From assembly GCA_025210295.1 (NCBI GenBank), contig JAOASC010000048.1, forward strand, positions 1 through 64,000: 64,000 nt of DNA, written 5' to 3'. The notes below the pieces were generated by a model. That model worked only from the letters and a program-made list of their open reading frames with translations. It was not told the DNA's origin and ran no database searches. Source of the stretch: Flavobacteriales bacterium. Its GTDB lineage: Bacteria > Bacteroidota > Bacteroidia > Flavobacteriales_D > Parvicellaceae. A program made the position numbers and the translations under genes. Positions 9,417 through 18,360 of this stretch are shown piece after piece; position 1 is the first letter of the stretch, and the number at the start of each line of letters is the position of its first letter.

Positions 9417-10484
9417 CTATTCATAGATACGCTTTTTCTTTCGTGCAATGAAATACAAGAGTGTATCTATGAATAAATTTAATCCAAATATAAAAACACA
9501 AATCACCAACAGTGTTTTTTCGTTATTATTATACAACAACGGTATAATTAACACGCAGATTAATGTTACAAAGTGGATCAAAAATGATGAACGCACATGG
9601 GATTTTGTAATCTTAAGTAATTTATGATGAATATGATTATTGTCTGCATCAAATGGTTTTCTCCCATCGTATAGACGCACTACTACCACTCTTAATAAAT
9701 CCAATACTGGCACTAACAACATCCCTAAAACAAGATTGATATTGAGCACTTGATGCGCTGATTCTAGCCCAAATACTTTTAAACTAAAAATTGCCATTGC
9801 ACCTCCTAACACTAGAGAGCCTGAGTCTCCCATAAAAATATCTGCTTTCTTTTTAAAGTTATGTAATAAGAAACCAACAATTGCACTGGCTAAAACAAAA
9901 CTCATCGTAGCATATTCGTACTCTCCATTATAGCTAAACAAAACTCCAAAAACGGCTGCATTTAACGCCACAACACCTCCAGCCAATCCATTAATCCCAT
10001 CTATAAGGTTAAATGCATTGATTATTCCAACGGTAAACAATACTGTTATTATAAAGCTAAAGACTTCAGGAAGTTCAGTTAGACCAAAGATTCCATGTAC
10101 GTTATCTATTTTAAAGTCAAAATAATATAATGTAATTCCTATACCTATCTGAAGCACTAAACGTAACATTGCACTCAAATCTAGCATATCGTCTATTGTA
10201 CCTATAACCAGTAGAATAAATAATAAAATAAAAATTAGAAATAACTCTGGTTCTCCTCTTAGAAAGTAAGCTGGGAGACCTCCTAGAAAAATACCTATAC
10301 CTCCCATGGTAGGAGTTGGAGCTTCATGAATCTTCCTTTCGTTAGGTTTGTCCATGAAACGGTATATTTTTAGCAACCTGATTACACCCAAAATAGATAA
10401 ATAACTCACCACCGCTCCTATTATCGACAGGATAAACATATCAATATAATGAGCTTCAAAAATATTTGACATTAAAAAGCTCAT
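9417..10484 (-). CDS. Undecaprenyl-phosphate sugar-1-phosphate transferase (MraY/WecA family)
   Basis: Polytopic membrane enzyme of 355 residues that should start EPS repeat-unit synthesis by moving a sugar-1-phosphate (often GlcNAc-1-P) from UDP-sugar to undecaprenyl phosphate on the inner face of the cytoplasmic membrane. Family motifs are clear: NERKIHEAPTPTMGG near the N-terminus, the catalytic FNLIDGINGLAGG, MGDSGSLVLGG, and the HIHH motif near residue 287 that marks the WecA/TagO branch rather than MraY. About ten hydrophobic segments are visible. It is the last gene of a two-gene unit, 2 bp after the glycosyltransferase gene at 10487. Confidence 0.92.
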   Translation of the reverse strand: MSFLMSNIFEAHYIDMFILSIIGAVVSYLSILGVIRLLKIYRFMDKPNERKIHEAPTPTMGGIGIFLGGLPAYFLRGEPELFLIFILLFILLVIGTIDDMLDLSAMLRLVLQIGIGITLYYFDFKIDNVHGIFGLTELPEVFSFIITVLFTVGIINAFNLIDGINGLAGGVVALNAAVFGVLFSYNGEYEYATMSFVLASAIVGFLLHNFKKKADIFMGDSGSLVLGGAMAIFSLKVFGLESAHQVLNINLVLGMLLVPVLDLLRVVVVRLYDGRKPFDADNNHIHHKLLKITKSHVRSSFLIHFVTLICVLIIPLLYNNNEKTLLVICVFIFGLNLFIDTLLYFIARKKKRIYE

Positions 10485-10486
10485 GA

Positions 10487-11683
10487 CTATTTATAATAAG
10501 GTTTCGTATTCTTTAAGTGTGACAACCCTTGGTTTCTCAGTTCATTGCTATCAACATGTGATATTTTAGCCTGAATGTGTTGCTTTTTATACTTAAAGTC
10601 AAAGGAATAAATTAAATTTTTATATTTTTTGGCTATACTTTTCCAAGAGTACCTGCGTGTCGCTATTTCGGACATCACCGCTCTCTGTTTATTCAATTCA
10701 GCTAAAGAGGTATTTTCCATTAATTGTTGTAAATCTTCAGCTTTTTTAAAGTAAAGGCACTTATCTTCTGTTGTTGCACGATTATAAGACACATCAAAAG
10801 CTACAATTGGCAAAGCCAATGACATTGCCTCTACTAAAGAAGGGTTGGTTCCTCCAGCACTGTGTCCATGCACATAAACGGCACAATTTCCTCGTAATAA
10901 ATCTAACGTTCTTTGTTCATATATAGGATCTAACAAGATGATATTCTCAAACTGACTGTATTTCTCCTTTAGCTCTATACCATATTCGCTATTCTTCCAA
11001 TTCCCAATCACAACGAGTGTTTGTTTTAACTTTGAAAAGGCTTCTAACACAACATGAATATTGTTTTCTGGTTCTATTCTAGCAACCTTAAAAGCGTAAT
11101 TTTTGATTAGAAAAGGATATTTTACCCGATCTTTATAAGTAATATCTACTTTTTCGGTATGATCTCCACCATATTCAATCAAATTACTTAATGTTTTATA
11201 ATTAATCGAAGTGTATCTTTTTATTGATAAATTATCCGTAATATCTCCATGCGAAAACTTTACTGCTATACGTTCTGAGAATTTTAAAAACAGCTTCGCA
11301 AATTTTCCCCACTTATTTCTCCTCCATTCTAACCCATCTATATTGATGATAATTTTTTTACGTGTAAAAATTCTTAGAAAAGGAATCAGCAAACCTCCTG
11401 AGACTCCTAAAATTAATAAAGTATCTGCCACAAACAAGGCATGAAGCATAGACACCATATCGTAGATAATACTTTGAACTCCATTGGCTTCGAACGGCAA
11501 ATACACCAAATCTGCACCATGCAGACTGTCTATTCGTTCTTCTTTGGTATAACTCTTTTTACTGCAATACACAGTAAACTCAAATTCATCTTGAAGCTCT
11601 TTTGTTAAAAAATGTGCTAAGGTCTCAAAACCTCCATATTTTGAAGGGATACCTACTGTTCCGATTATTGCTACTCTTTTCAT
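10487..11683 (-). CDS. GT4 glycosyltransferase with DUF1972-type N-terminus
   Basis: 398 residues with a GT-B fold. The N-terminus, IIGTVGIPSKYGGFETLAHF, matches the DUF1972 type found in rhamnosyltransferases of polysaccharide loci. The C-terminal half has HGHSAGGTNPSLVEAMSL, the E-x7-E-like nucleotide-sugar site of GT4 enzymes. It should add a sugar to the lipid-linked EPS unit in the cytoplasm. It is the first gene of the 11683 to 9417 unit and has the upstream TTCCC-N5-GGGAA element, a TTGGC box and a CCCC leader. Donor sugar not predictable. Confidence 0.88.
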   Translation of the reverse strand: MKRVAIIGTVGIPSKYGGFETLAHFLTKELQDEFEFTVYCSKKSYTKEERIDSLHGADLVYLPFEANGVQSIIYDMVSMLHALFVADTLLILGVSGGLLIPFLRIFTRKKIIINIDGLEWRRNKWGKFAKLFLKFSERIAVKFSHGDITDNLSIKRYTSINYKTLSNLIEYGGDHTEKVDITYKDRVKYPFLIKNYAFKVARIEPENNIHVVLEAFSKLKQTLVVIGNWKNSEYGIELKEKYSQFENIILLDPIYEQRTLDLLRGNCAVYVHGHSAGGTNPSLVEAMSLALPIVAFDVSYNRATTEDKCLYFKKAEDLQQLMENTSLAELNKQRAVMSEIATRRYSWKSIAKKYKNLIYSFDFKYKKQHIQAKISHVDSNELRNQGLSHLKNTKPYYK

Positions 11684-11714
11684 GATGGGGCGTTTTTTTC
11701 TACACTAATCCTAC

Positions 11715-11732
11715 TACCTAAATCACGCCAAA
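11715..11732 (-). promoter_or_regulatory. Candidate sigma54 -24/-12 promoter, unit starting at 11683
   Basis: The minus strand reads TTTGGCGTGATTTAGGT. The -24 part TTGGC matches the sigma54 consensus; ten bases after GG the -12 position has GT rather than GC. The GG lies 45 bp before the ATG. It closely resembles the element at 24592-24608 (shared TTGGC, TGATTT). The imperfect -12 box lowers confidence. Confidence 0.4.
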
Positions 11733-11805
11733 CTCCTCAATCCACTCTAAAACAACCACTTATAAAACGCCCCACCAATCCAAGAATCCCAAAACAAAAC
11801 TATTT

Positions 11806-11820
11806 TTCCCTTTTTGGGAA
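11806..11820. promoter_or_regulatory. EPS-locus operator/enhancer candidate, copy 1
   Basis: TTCCC-TTTTT-GGGAA, perfect 5-bp arms. The centre is 130 bp upstream of the start at 11683 and about 84 bp upstream of the TTGGC box. It lies 6 bp beyond the stop codon of the preceding glycosyltransferase gene. A-rich, not T-rich, sequence follows on the transcribed strand, so it is unlikely to be a terminator. Confidence 0.6.
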
Positions 11821-11826
11821 GCTGAC

Positions 11827-12954
11827 TCATAATATACCTACCAAAAAAGCATTCCAATTTTTATTAAAAACTTCACTTGTGAACTTCTGATAAAATCTAT
11901 TTTTTGCTTTTTCCCCTAGGTCTACAACCTCTTGTGGTGACTTAATTAACTTTCTTAAACTCGCAACAAAACCAGAGACATCGTGCGGTTTGATTAACAT
12001 CCCTGTTTTATCTAAAGCCTCTTTTGCTCCACCATGAGAAGTTGCGATTACTGCCTTACCTACAGACATTGCCTCTAACACTGTTGTTGGAAAAGGGTCT
12101 TTCATTATAGATGGCACCAAACAAACATCAGCTTTCATCATCTCTTGGCTGATATCATCAACAAAGGGGACAAAAGAACAATAGCCTAGCACCCCTTCTT
12201 TTTCCAACTCTCTTTTTAATTCTTCTAGTTTGTTCTCTTGCCCCTTAACAGGACTCCCAACAATAGTAAAGTGCGTTTTCTCTAATTCTAAATCACTCAA
12301 TTTTGCAATAGTTTCAGCTAAAAACCATTGCCCTTTTTCGGGTTTTATACGTCCAAATAAATAAAAATTTAAAACGTCACTCTCTTCTGTTCGTTCTTTT
12401 AATTCTAATGGTTTAATCCCATTGTACAACACTTCTGCCTTTGCTCCTATACTGGCATCATATCTTTTTAAACCATTTAACACAGCATTAGACACACAGA
12501 CAACTCTATCGGCATACTTTCGAGAAAGTTTTGCAGTGACCTTTCCAATTAACTTAGGGGAATCGATGATCTCGTGCACATGTACAAATCGTTTAATTTT
12601 CAACCATTTTAACTGTGGTAAAATCAAAGAACATGAAAGGGTATTCACATAAGCTAAATCGAATTGATGTTTTTTATGTTCTCGCTTTAGGAAACGATAA
12701 AACTTCAACCAATAATACCCAAACTTAAACACACCAGTTGGGGTAAAAATTGCCCGATAAATCACTGGCATCTTTAAATTCACTACCACCTCAACATTGG
12801 TCACATTTTGATAGATATAATCGACCAATGGCCCTTGAGAAAAAAGATAAACGACTTTTTTTACATGATCTGGCGTTGCTTGTAAAGCTGCCACCATTAT
12901 TCTATCTGCTCCATACAATTCGGAGCTTGGATGAAATATTGCAAGAGTTTTCAT
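11827..12954 (-). CDS. GT4-family glycosyltransferase
   Basis: 375 residues, GT-B fold. The N-terminal Rossmann domain begins LAIFHPSSELYGADRIMVAAL. The C-terminal donor-binding domain has FGRIKPEKGQWFLAE and later VPSIMKDPFPTTVLEAMSVGKAVIATSHGG, the GT4 signature with E-x7-E. It acts at the cytoplasmic face on the growing lipid-linked oligosaccharide. It is the third gene of the unit that starts at 16911 and begins 3 bp after its upstream neighbour ends. Donor and acceptor sugars cannot be read from the sequence. Confidence 0.88.
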   Translation of the reverse strand: MKTLAIFHPSSELYGADRIMVAALQATPDHVKKVVYLFSQGPLVDYIYQNVTNVEVVVNLKMPVIYRAIFTPTGVFKFGYYWLKFYRFLKREHKKHQFDLAYVNTLSCSLILPQLKWLKIKRFVHVHEIIDSPKLIGKVTAKLSRKYADRVVCVSNAVLNGLKRYDASIGAKAEVLYNGIKPLELKERTEESDVLNFYLFGRIKPEKGQWFLAETIAKLSDLELEKTHFTIVGSPVKGQENKLEELKRELEKEGVLGYCSFVPFVDDISQEMMKADVCLVPSIMKDPFPTTVLEAMSVGKAVIATSHGGAKEALDKTGMLIKPHDVSGFVASLRKLIKSPQEVVDLGEKAKNRFYQKFTSEVFNKNWNAFLVGIL

Positions 12955-12957
12955 AAT

Positions 12958-14226
12958 CTAGTGTGCTATAGGGTTAGTGATGGGTGCAACCATTTCGTTC
13001 GGCAAACACTCATTGTATATTGTTGTAATCGCTTTTATTTTTTTACTCCAGGTAAAACTTTCTTTAAATGTAAAACTTGAGTTTATGCTCAATCTTAAAC
13101 GTTGGCCTGGGCTATCAAAAAGCATTTTGATAGCCTCTGAAAATTCGTCCACTGCTTTTTGATAAGTAGAATAAGGAATTTTTATTCCTGCTTCTTTTTG
13201 CAATTCACCTGGCCCCACATTATCGAATGTTAAAACTGGCAAACCATAACTCATAGCCTCAGGAACAACCATACCTGCTCCTTCATGCGACGGAAATAGG
13301 AAGAGGTCACTTTGAGAATAAATTTCATGCATTTCTGACTTATCCACCCAAGCTACAAACTCTACATATTTCTCTACACCTAAATCTTCTGCCATATTTT
13401 TTAAAAAGTCTGTAAACTGACCTTTTCCCAATAACTTTAAACGCACCTCATCTTTTTGATCTTCAGGGAGTGTTCCTACGAATTTGGCAAAAGCTTTTAT
13501 TGCGATATCAAATCCTTTCATCTCCACAAATCGACCTACAGACAATATTGTAAATTTCCCTTTTTGCTTTTCATTAGGCTTTACAGGCTCAGAGGCTACT
13601 GCTGGAATAATTTCAACTTTATCAGCATGAGCCCTCATCACTTTCTGCACAGAACTATTGATCCCTATAATTTTAGCAGACTTGTAAACACTCAAACGAT
13701 AGAAAGGATCTAAGTTTCGCATCATCCATTTGACACTGTAGTACAAACGATCTTTTAAGAATGCTTTACGACCATATATTGGCAACAGGAATTCCTTGGG
13801 AACTTTTGGATGGTGACCTATTGGCCCCCATATCGTTGGTTTACCAAACACCCATAAAAAAGTTGGATGGCTATCGCTATGAAAGTTTAAATTATGAGCC
13901 AAATCAAATTTTAACTTATGCTTAGCAATAAAGAAAGTAATAAAGAACTGCCATAAATAGAAATATAACACATACCCTCTCTCTCCTATTTTCTTTTTCC
14001 AAAACATCGCCCAATTAGGCAAATCAAAATAATAAAAAGCCATATTATTATGAATTGGATCGGGAAACTCTTGGAGATACCGTTCTACATGCTCTCGATT
14101 GTTTTTTCTTGTAATGACAATTGTCTTAAAGTCTTTGGATACTCCTTTTGCAATATTCCACCCTGTTCCATCTTCAGATCCTTTGTAGGGGTTTATTGCA
14201 TACGCTGTGATTAATACTGTTTTCAT
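12958..14226 (-). CDS. GT4-family glycosyltransferase
   Basis: 422 residues. The N-terminus VLITAYAINPYKGSEDGTGW is a pattern seen in GT4 enzymes of EPS loci (glycine loop for the acceptor domain). The donor domain has LSVGRFVEMKGFDIAIKAF and FPSHEGAGMVVPEAMSYGLP with the conserved Glu pair. Second gene of the three-gene unit starting at 16911; only 12 bp separate it from the multidomain gene before it. Predicted cytoplasmic or membrane-peripheral. Confidence 0.88.
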   Translation of the reverse strand: MKTVLITAYAINPYKGSEDGTGWNIAKGVSKDFKTIVITRKNNREHVERYLQEFPDPIHNNMAFYYFDLPNWAMFWKKKIGERGYVLYFYLWQFFITFFIAKHKLKFDLAHNLNFHSDSHPTFLWVFGKPTIWGPIGHHPKVPKEFLLPIYGRKAFLKDRLYYSVKWMMRNLDPFYRLSVYKSAKIIGINSSVQKVMRAHADKVEIIPAVASEPVKPNEKQKGKFTILSVGRFVEMKGFDIAIKAFAKFVGTLPEDQKDEVRLKLLGKGQFTDFLKNMAEDLGVEKYVEFVAWVDKSEMHEIYSQSDLFLFPSHEGAGMVVPEAMSYGLPVLTFDNVGPGELQKEAGIKIPYSTYQKAVDEFSEAIKMLFDSPGQRLRLSINSSFTFKESFTWSKKIKAITTIYNECLPNEMVAPITNPIAH

Positions 14227-14238
14227 AAGGCAACATTT

Positions 14239-16911
14239 TTAAGAAACTTTTCTAAAAGTTGACTCAACAGCATTCATGGTATCCTTGAAATCATGATTCT
14301 GAATCGCCACATACATCCCTTTAGTTTGCCGTTTATTAAACCCATCAAACAACTCCTGATAACGCGATGTTAACACATCAATATCCTGTGCTTTTAACTC
14401 TTGCTTTCTTTTGAGAATAACTTCTGAATCTGCATACAAGAAGAAATTTAAATCGGGCTTCCATACTAATGCATACAAACTTTTAACAAACTTACGGTTC
14501 AAGACTATATTTGAACGTTTAGCGTCATTGATAAAGTCGAAATAATAACGATCATACAAGACGACCTTTCCTCTTAAAACATACTTAAAATAAATATAGA
14601 ACTGTCCTATTATATAGTCTGTAAAATAATACCCAAACCTCAATAAAGAGGAGATGATATTTTTATTTTTCCCTTGTCTAGGAAGCTTTATTCCCGCCTC
14701 TTTTTCGGCTTTTTCTTTTCCATGTTTAACCGCACTCAATATTGGTAACAAACCTGGTCTATGCCTCACTAGCACGACATCTTTCCTATACTTTTCTTCT
14801 ATTAGCTTTTTGAAATTACTAATCACCGTTGTTTTGCCTGCTCCATCAACACCACTAAATGTAATAATCATCCCCTTATTCAGCTTCAAATCTCTAATGG
14901 TATCCAACAAGTAGTTATAATTATTTTTGAGTCTATTCCACCCTCTATTTTCATCTCTATCAATTAATTCCTGCATCAATTGCTGTCTAAATTCAGAAGA
15001 ATAGTTGAATAAGCTTTTAAATGTCTTGGCCTTTAATCCATACTTATTGTTTAAATAATGTAAAATGGTATCTTGCTCTGGATGTGTAATTTTTTGATTA
15101 TAAAAATCTTGATACTTCTGAGGAGTATCTGCTCCGTTTAAAGTGTAAAACAAAAAGCTATATTCAAAATCGTTTTTTAAGCTTGGCTTATACACATTCC
15201 CTCCAGTTCTTCTTCTATTTTTGAACATTAGTGAGGACGCAAACATATCTAATGTTTTACGTTTAAACTGATGTATTAGATCAATACTCAAGAATGTTCC
15301 ATCTCTGAAAAACAATTGAATAATCGTCATAAAAGATTTCTCTTTTACGATTGACTTTATCACCAATGGATGTTTAACTGAGAAGCTTTTGATATTATTT
15401 ACATCTCCCTTTAAGACGGCGATATCTAAATCGGATGATTCTGAGATTTTAGTCCATTCTTCCTCTACCATTTTTAACATGGCGTAAGGTGTTTTTTCCA
15501 AACGATTTCCTAATTCTAATATAAATTCTTCTCTACAATTAATTGACTGCTTCATTTCTTTATTTCTATTAAGGTACAACAATGCTTCTTCCCACATTCT
15601 AAACTGCCATTGGTTTTGCAGGCTATGTGTTCCTTGTTTTAAATAAAGCGCCTCGTAATAACTTACAACTCCTAACAAATAGAGTTTTAGAGCGACATCA
15701 GTATCTATATTTAGCTTATTTATTTGCTTTTGTAGTGTGGGGTTAGACAAGCTTTTTTCTATTTTATTTAAAATAACGCTTAAGGCTATTTTTTCGACTA
15801 ATATTCCTGTTTGAAAATGAAAATGAAATAGATCGAATAATGGCGAGAAGTTTTTCCTAGCTAGCTCCCAATCATAAACATATAATTCACTTTCATTTAC
15901 AAACATATTCCAAGGTGTAAAGTCTCCATGAGCCATACTGGTTACGATTTCGTCTTCTGGATTTAACTGCTCCATCACTCCTTTTAGTAACCGAACCATT
16001 CTTTCATGCCTTGGCGTTTTTGCGTGCGCCTCTATAAAGGCTACATTATTTTTACCATTCTGATATACGCTACATGCTTCTATAGACTTTGACTCAGCAG
16101 TCTTAACCAACAACTCATTTAAGGCTTCAAAATGCGGCTTCAATAAATCATTTGAACGTGTTTTATTCTTTAATTCCTCATTTGTTGTCACACACTCGTT
16201 AAGGTTACTTACAGAAAACACCTGAGGTATTTTAAACGTCTTAAACTTCCCTTTGATTTGTTGAAGCACTTCTGTTTCCTTAGCTATCAACTTCTGACTA
16301 GTTTTTGCTATAGGAATTTTAATAAAATGTGTCGACTGCCCTTTAGTACTTAATTCGATTAATGCTGTTCGGTTTAGTCCAGCTGTTCCTGTAAAAATTG
16401 AATACGTTTTATGGGCTAACAACGCATAGTCTTTGTTGGGTTTTAACTCTTTTTTATGTAAAATGGTAAATTTAGATTTTGCTACCAAGCTTCCCATTCC
16501 TAAAAAAAACGCCGTACGAATCGATTGGCTCATTAACTTAGCCTTTAACGTTGAGGCATTGTAAAAATTCAAGAATGATGCACTTTTATTTTCTTTGGGG
16601 TATACCCAACGCATTGATCCATCATTATTAGCAATGTACGAAAATGTAGTTTTCTTAAAATTTGGATTGGTATTTTGGTTTTCAAAATCAAATATATAAT
16701 CGAACTCTGTTAAGTCCATATTTTTATATCCTACTATTTCTCCTGCCAAATTGACTAAAACTAGTGGCGCTTTTTCATTCGTCTTTTTTAGATCAAAAGC
16801 AATATCACTTTCTAATTTAAGGTATGGATCAAAAACAAATAGTTGGTATTCTTCTCCTATGAGTGTTTTGAGAAGAATATCTAAATCTGATAATCTTAGA
16901 TTTTCTTTCAT
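14239..16911 (-). CDS. Three-module protein: APH-like kinase, nucleotidyltransferase-like, thymidylate-kinase-like
   Basis: Unusual 890-residue protein inside the EPS locus. Residues 1-230 match nothing I recognise. Around 300-450 is an aminoglycoside/choline-kinase-like (APH) domain with catalytic HGDFTPWNM (328-336) and YDWELAR (346-352). At 475-560 a segment has SSDLDIAVL (492-500), resembling the D-x-D metal motif of nucleotidyltransferase folds. The C-terminal 210 residues form a thymidylate-kinase-like P-loop domain: Walker A GVDGAGKTT (687-695) and DRYYFD (787-792). The module order suggests an enzyme that phosphorylates or nucleotidylates a sugar or small alcohol used to decorate the polysaccharide, but this is inference. 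It heads a unit with the shared operator, TTGGC box and C-rich leader. Confidence 0.7.
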   Translation of the reverse strand: MKENLRLSDLDILLKTLIGEEYQLFVFDPYLKLESDIAFDLKKTNEKAPLVLVNLAGEIVGYKNMDLTEFDYIFDFENQNTNPNFKKTTFSYIANNDGSMRWVYPKENKSASFLNFYNASTLKAKLMSQSIRTAFFLGMGSLVAKSKFTILHKKELKPNKDYALLAHKTYSIFTGTAGLNRTALIELSTKGQSTHFIKIPIAKTSQKLIAKETEVLQQIKGKFKTFKIPQVFSVSNLNECVTTNEELKNKTRSNDLLKPHFEALNELLVKTAESKSIEACSVYQNGKNNVAFIEAHAKTPRHERMVRLLKGVMEQLNPEDEIVTSMAHGDFTPWNMFVNESELYVYDWELARKNFSPLFDLFHFHFQTGILVEKIALSVILNKIEKSLSNPTLQKQINKLNIDTDVALKLYLLGVVSYYEALYLKQGTHSLQNQWQFRMWEEALLYLNRNKEMKQSINCREEFILELGNRLEKTPYAMLKMVEEEWTKISESSDLDIAVLKGDVNNIKSFSVKHPLVIKSIVKEKSFMTIIQLFFRDGTFLSIDLIHQFKRKTLDMFASSLMFKNRRRTGGNVYKPSLKNDFEYSFLFYTLNGADTPQKYQDFYNQKITHPEQDTILHYLNNKYGLKAKTFKSLFNYSSEFRQQLMQELIDRDENRGWNRLKNNYNYLLDTIRDLKLNKGMIITFSGVDGAGKTTVISNFKKLIEEKYRKDVVLVRHRPGLLPILSAVKHGKEKAEKEAGIKLPRQGKNKNIISSLLRFGYYFTDYIIGQFYIYFKYVLRGKVVLYDRYYFDFINDAKRSNIVLNRKFVKSLYALVWKPDLNFFLYADSEVILKRKQELKAQDIDVLTSRYQELFDGFNKRQTKGMYVAIQNHDFKDTMNAVESTFRKVS

Positions 16912-16942
16912 ATTTTTGGGGGTTGGGGTTCATATTTATACT

Positions 16943-16959
16943 ATTCATTATAGTGCCAA
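16943..16959 (-). promoter_or_regulatory. Candidate sigma54 -24 element, unit starting at 16911
   Basis: The minus strand reads TTTGGCACTATAATGAAT. TTGGCAC is a full match to the sigma54 -24 box, but the expected GC ten bases after GG is AA. The GG is 45 bp before the ATG, the same distance as for the 11683 unit. Confidence 0.35.
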
Positions 16960-17035
16960 AGTCGATTTACAAAACGTAAAGCACTGACCTACAAATAAAT
17001 AAACAGAAGAGTCAAATCATCCTATTACCATAACT

Positions 17036-17050
17036 TTCCCATAATGGGAC
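17036..17050. promoter_or_regulatory. EPS-locus operator/enhancer candidate, copy 2
   Basis: TTCCC-ATAAT-GGGAC; the inner 13 bases TCCCATAATGGGA form a perfect palindrome around one base. The centre is 132 bp before the start at 16911 and 86 bp before the TTGGCAC box. It lies 2 bp past the stop codon of the preceding polymerase gene. Confidence 0.6.
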
Positions 17051-17052
17051 GG

Positions 17053-18360
17053 TTATTCCGAATTCTGCACTCGGCTTACCAACTTATGGGTTGATTTTTT
17101 AAAAATAGCATACCTTACTTTTTCTTGAAAAGTCCAATTTGTTCTTATTTCAATCACAAATAACATGATCAAAAATTGGTAAAAAAGGATTCCATAATTG
17201 GTCTCACCAAAAATTCCAAACTCGGTAATAGAGTTGATAAAAGCAGGAATAAACATTGCAATAAAAAAATCACCATAAGGAGAGTCTTTTTCTTTAAAAT
17301 AATTTCTTACGGTCGTAACTAATTGCCAGAATGCAATAAAAAAACCTACAAAGCCTAAATTCATTAAAACTTGCATAAAGGTATTGTGCGTCATCTTTGC
17401 TGGATAGGTATTTAACCCTTGAAAATAGTCTGTATAATTGATTCGCATAAACCCATAACCAAAATAAGGTTCTCTTACAATTCCTTCATTTAACAATGCT
17501 TTCCAGAATGGGAGTCGTCCAGTCATACTCATCACCTCTTCAACTCCTCCTCCTTCTTTAAAAATCACAAATTTTAAAATAAAAGGAAATGCTATCCCCA
17601 TTGAAGAAAACATTGCTATTTTAAGTTTTGCATTATCTGATTTTAAGATTAATATTCCAATAATCAAAAAGAAACCTATAGCTGTTGATCTTGATGAAGT
17701 CATCCCTAAAACGGCTAAAGCTATAAGAATACTAATTACTGTAATTACTTTATGCTTGGTTTTCTGAAAATGAATGTACCCCATAGCTGCGGCAATACTC
17801 GACAACATCCCGAGTTCATTGGGATTCATTAGGTAACCTCCTAATCGGTACTCTTCCCCTCCACGCATTCCTCTCCAAAATAAATCTGGAAAAGCCATAG
17901 AACCAATAAAAAAGATAATCATAATTGGGAATGCTCCCCAGACAAACATTTGCACCATGTTAACCGGTCTTTCTGGAAAATAAAAATTCACCATTGCTAC
18001 AACTCGCATATACACGATAACGAAAGTTAAACTTTCGACAACCATTATCCATTGCAACACGGAGTATGTTGGATCTGTAGACCAAGAAAAAGATGCAAAC
18101 CCTAATATTAAATAAGCTCCATACAACAAAGGCGACACCACATTTTTATAACGAAAAGTTGGAATACAACCTATTTTGGACAGCTTAAATTGCAAATAAA
18201 AAATGGCTCCAGTCATCCCAACTCGAGTAATAATTTTGAAGACCTGATTGATTCCTCTATCCTCTACAATAGAAAAATAGCCCGCAATTTTCAGACACAG
18301 AATAGTGATTAGCAAACCACTAATATTCCTCACAAAATATGGAAGCTTTTCATTCTGCAT
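17053..18360 (-). CDS. O-antigen ligase/polymerase (Wzy-like) membrane protein
   Basis: 435 residues with about eleven hydrophobic segments and a larger extracytoplasmic loop containing PYFGYGFMRINYTDYFQG and MTHNTFMQVLMNLG, the H-N pattern typical of the Wzy_C/WaaL superfamily. In a Wzx/Wzy pathway it would join lipid-linked repeat units into polymer on the periplasmic side. It is the only such gene in the locus, so a polymerase role is more likely than a ligase role. Last gene of the long unit from 24557; its start overlaps the upstream glycosyltransferase gene by 11 bp. Confidence 0.85.
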   Translation of the reverse strand: MQNEKLPYFVRNISGLLITILCLKIAGYFSIVEDRGINQVFKIITRVGMTGAIFYLQFKLSKIGCIPTFRYKNVVSPLLYGAYLILGFASFSWSTDPTYSVLQWIMVVESLTFVIVYMRVVAMVNFYFPERPVNMVQMFVWGAFPIMIIFFIGSMAFPDLFWRGMRGGEEYRLGGYLMNPNELGMLSSIAAAMGYIHFQKTKHKVITVISILIALAVLGMTSSRSTAIGFFLIIGILILKSDNAKLKIAMFSSMGIAFPFILKFVIFKEGGGVEEVMSMTGRLPFWKALLNEGIVREPYFGYGFMRINYTDYFQGLNTYPAKMTHNTFMQVLMNLGFVGFFIAFWQLVTTVRNYFKEKDSPYGDFFIAMFIPAFINSITEFGIFGETNYGILFYQFLIMLFVIEIRTNWTFQEKVRYAIFKKSTHKLVSRVQNSE

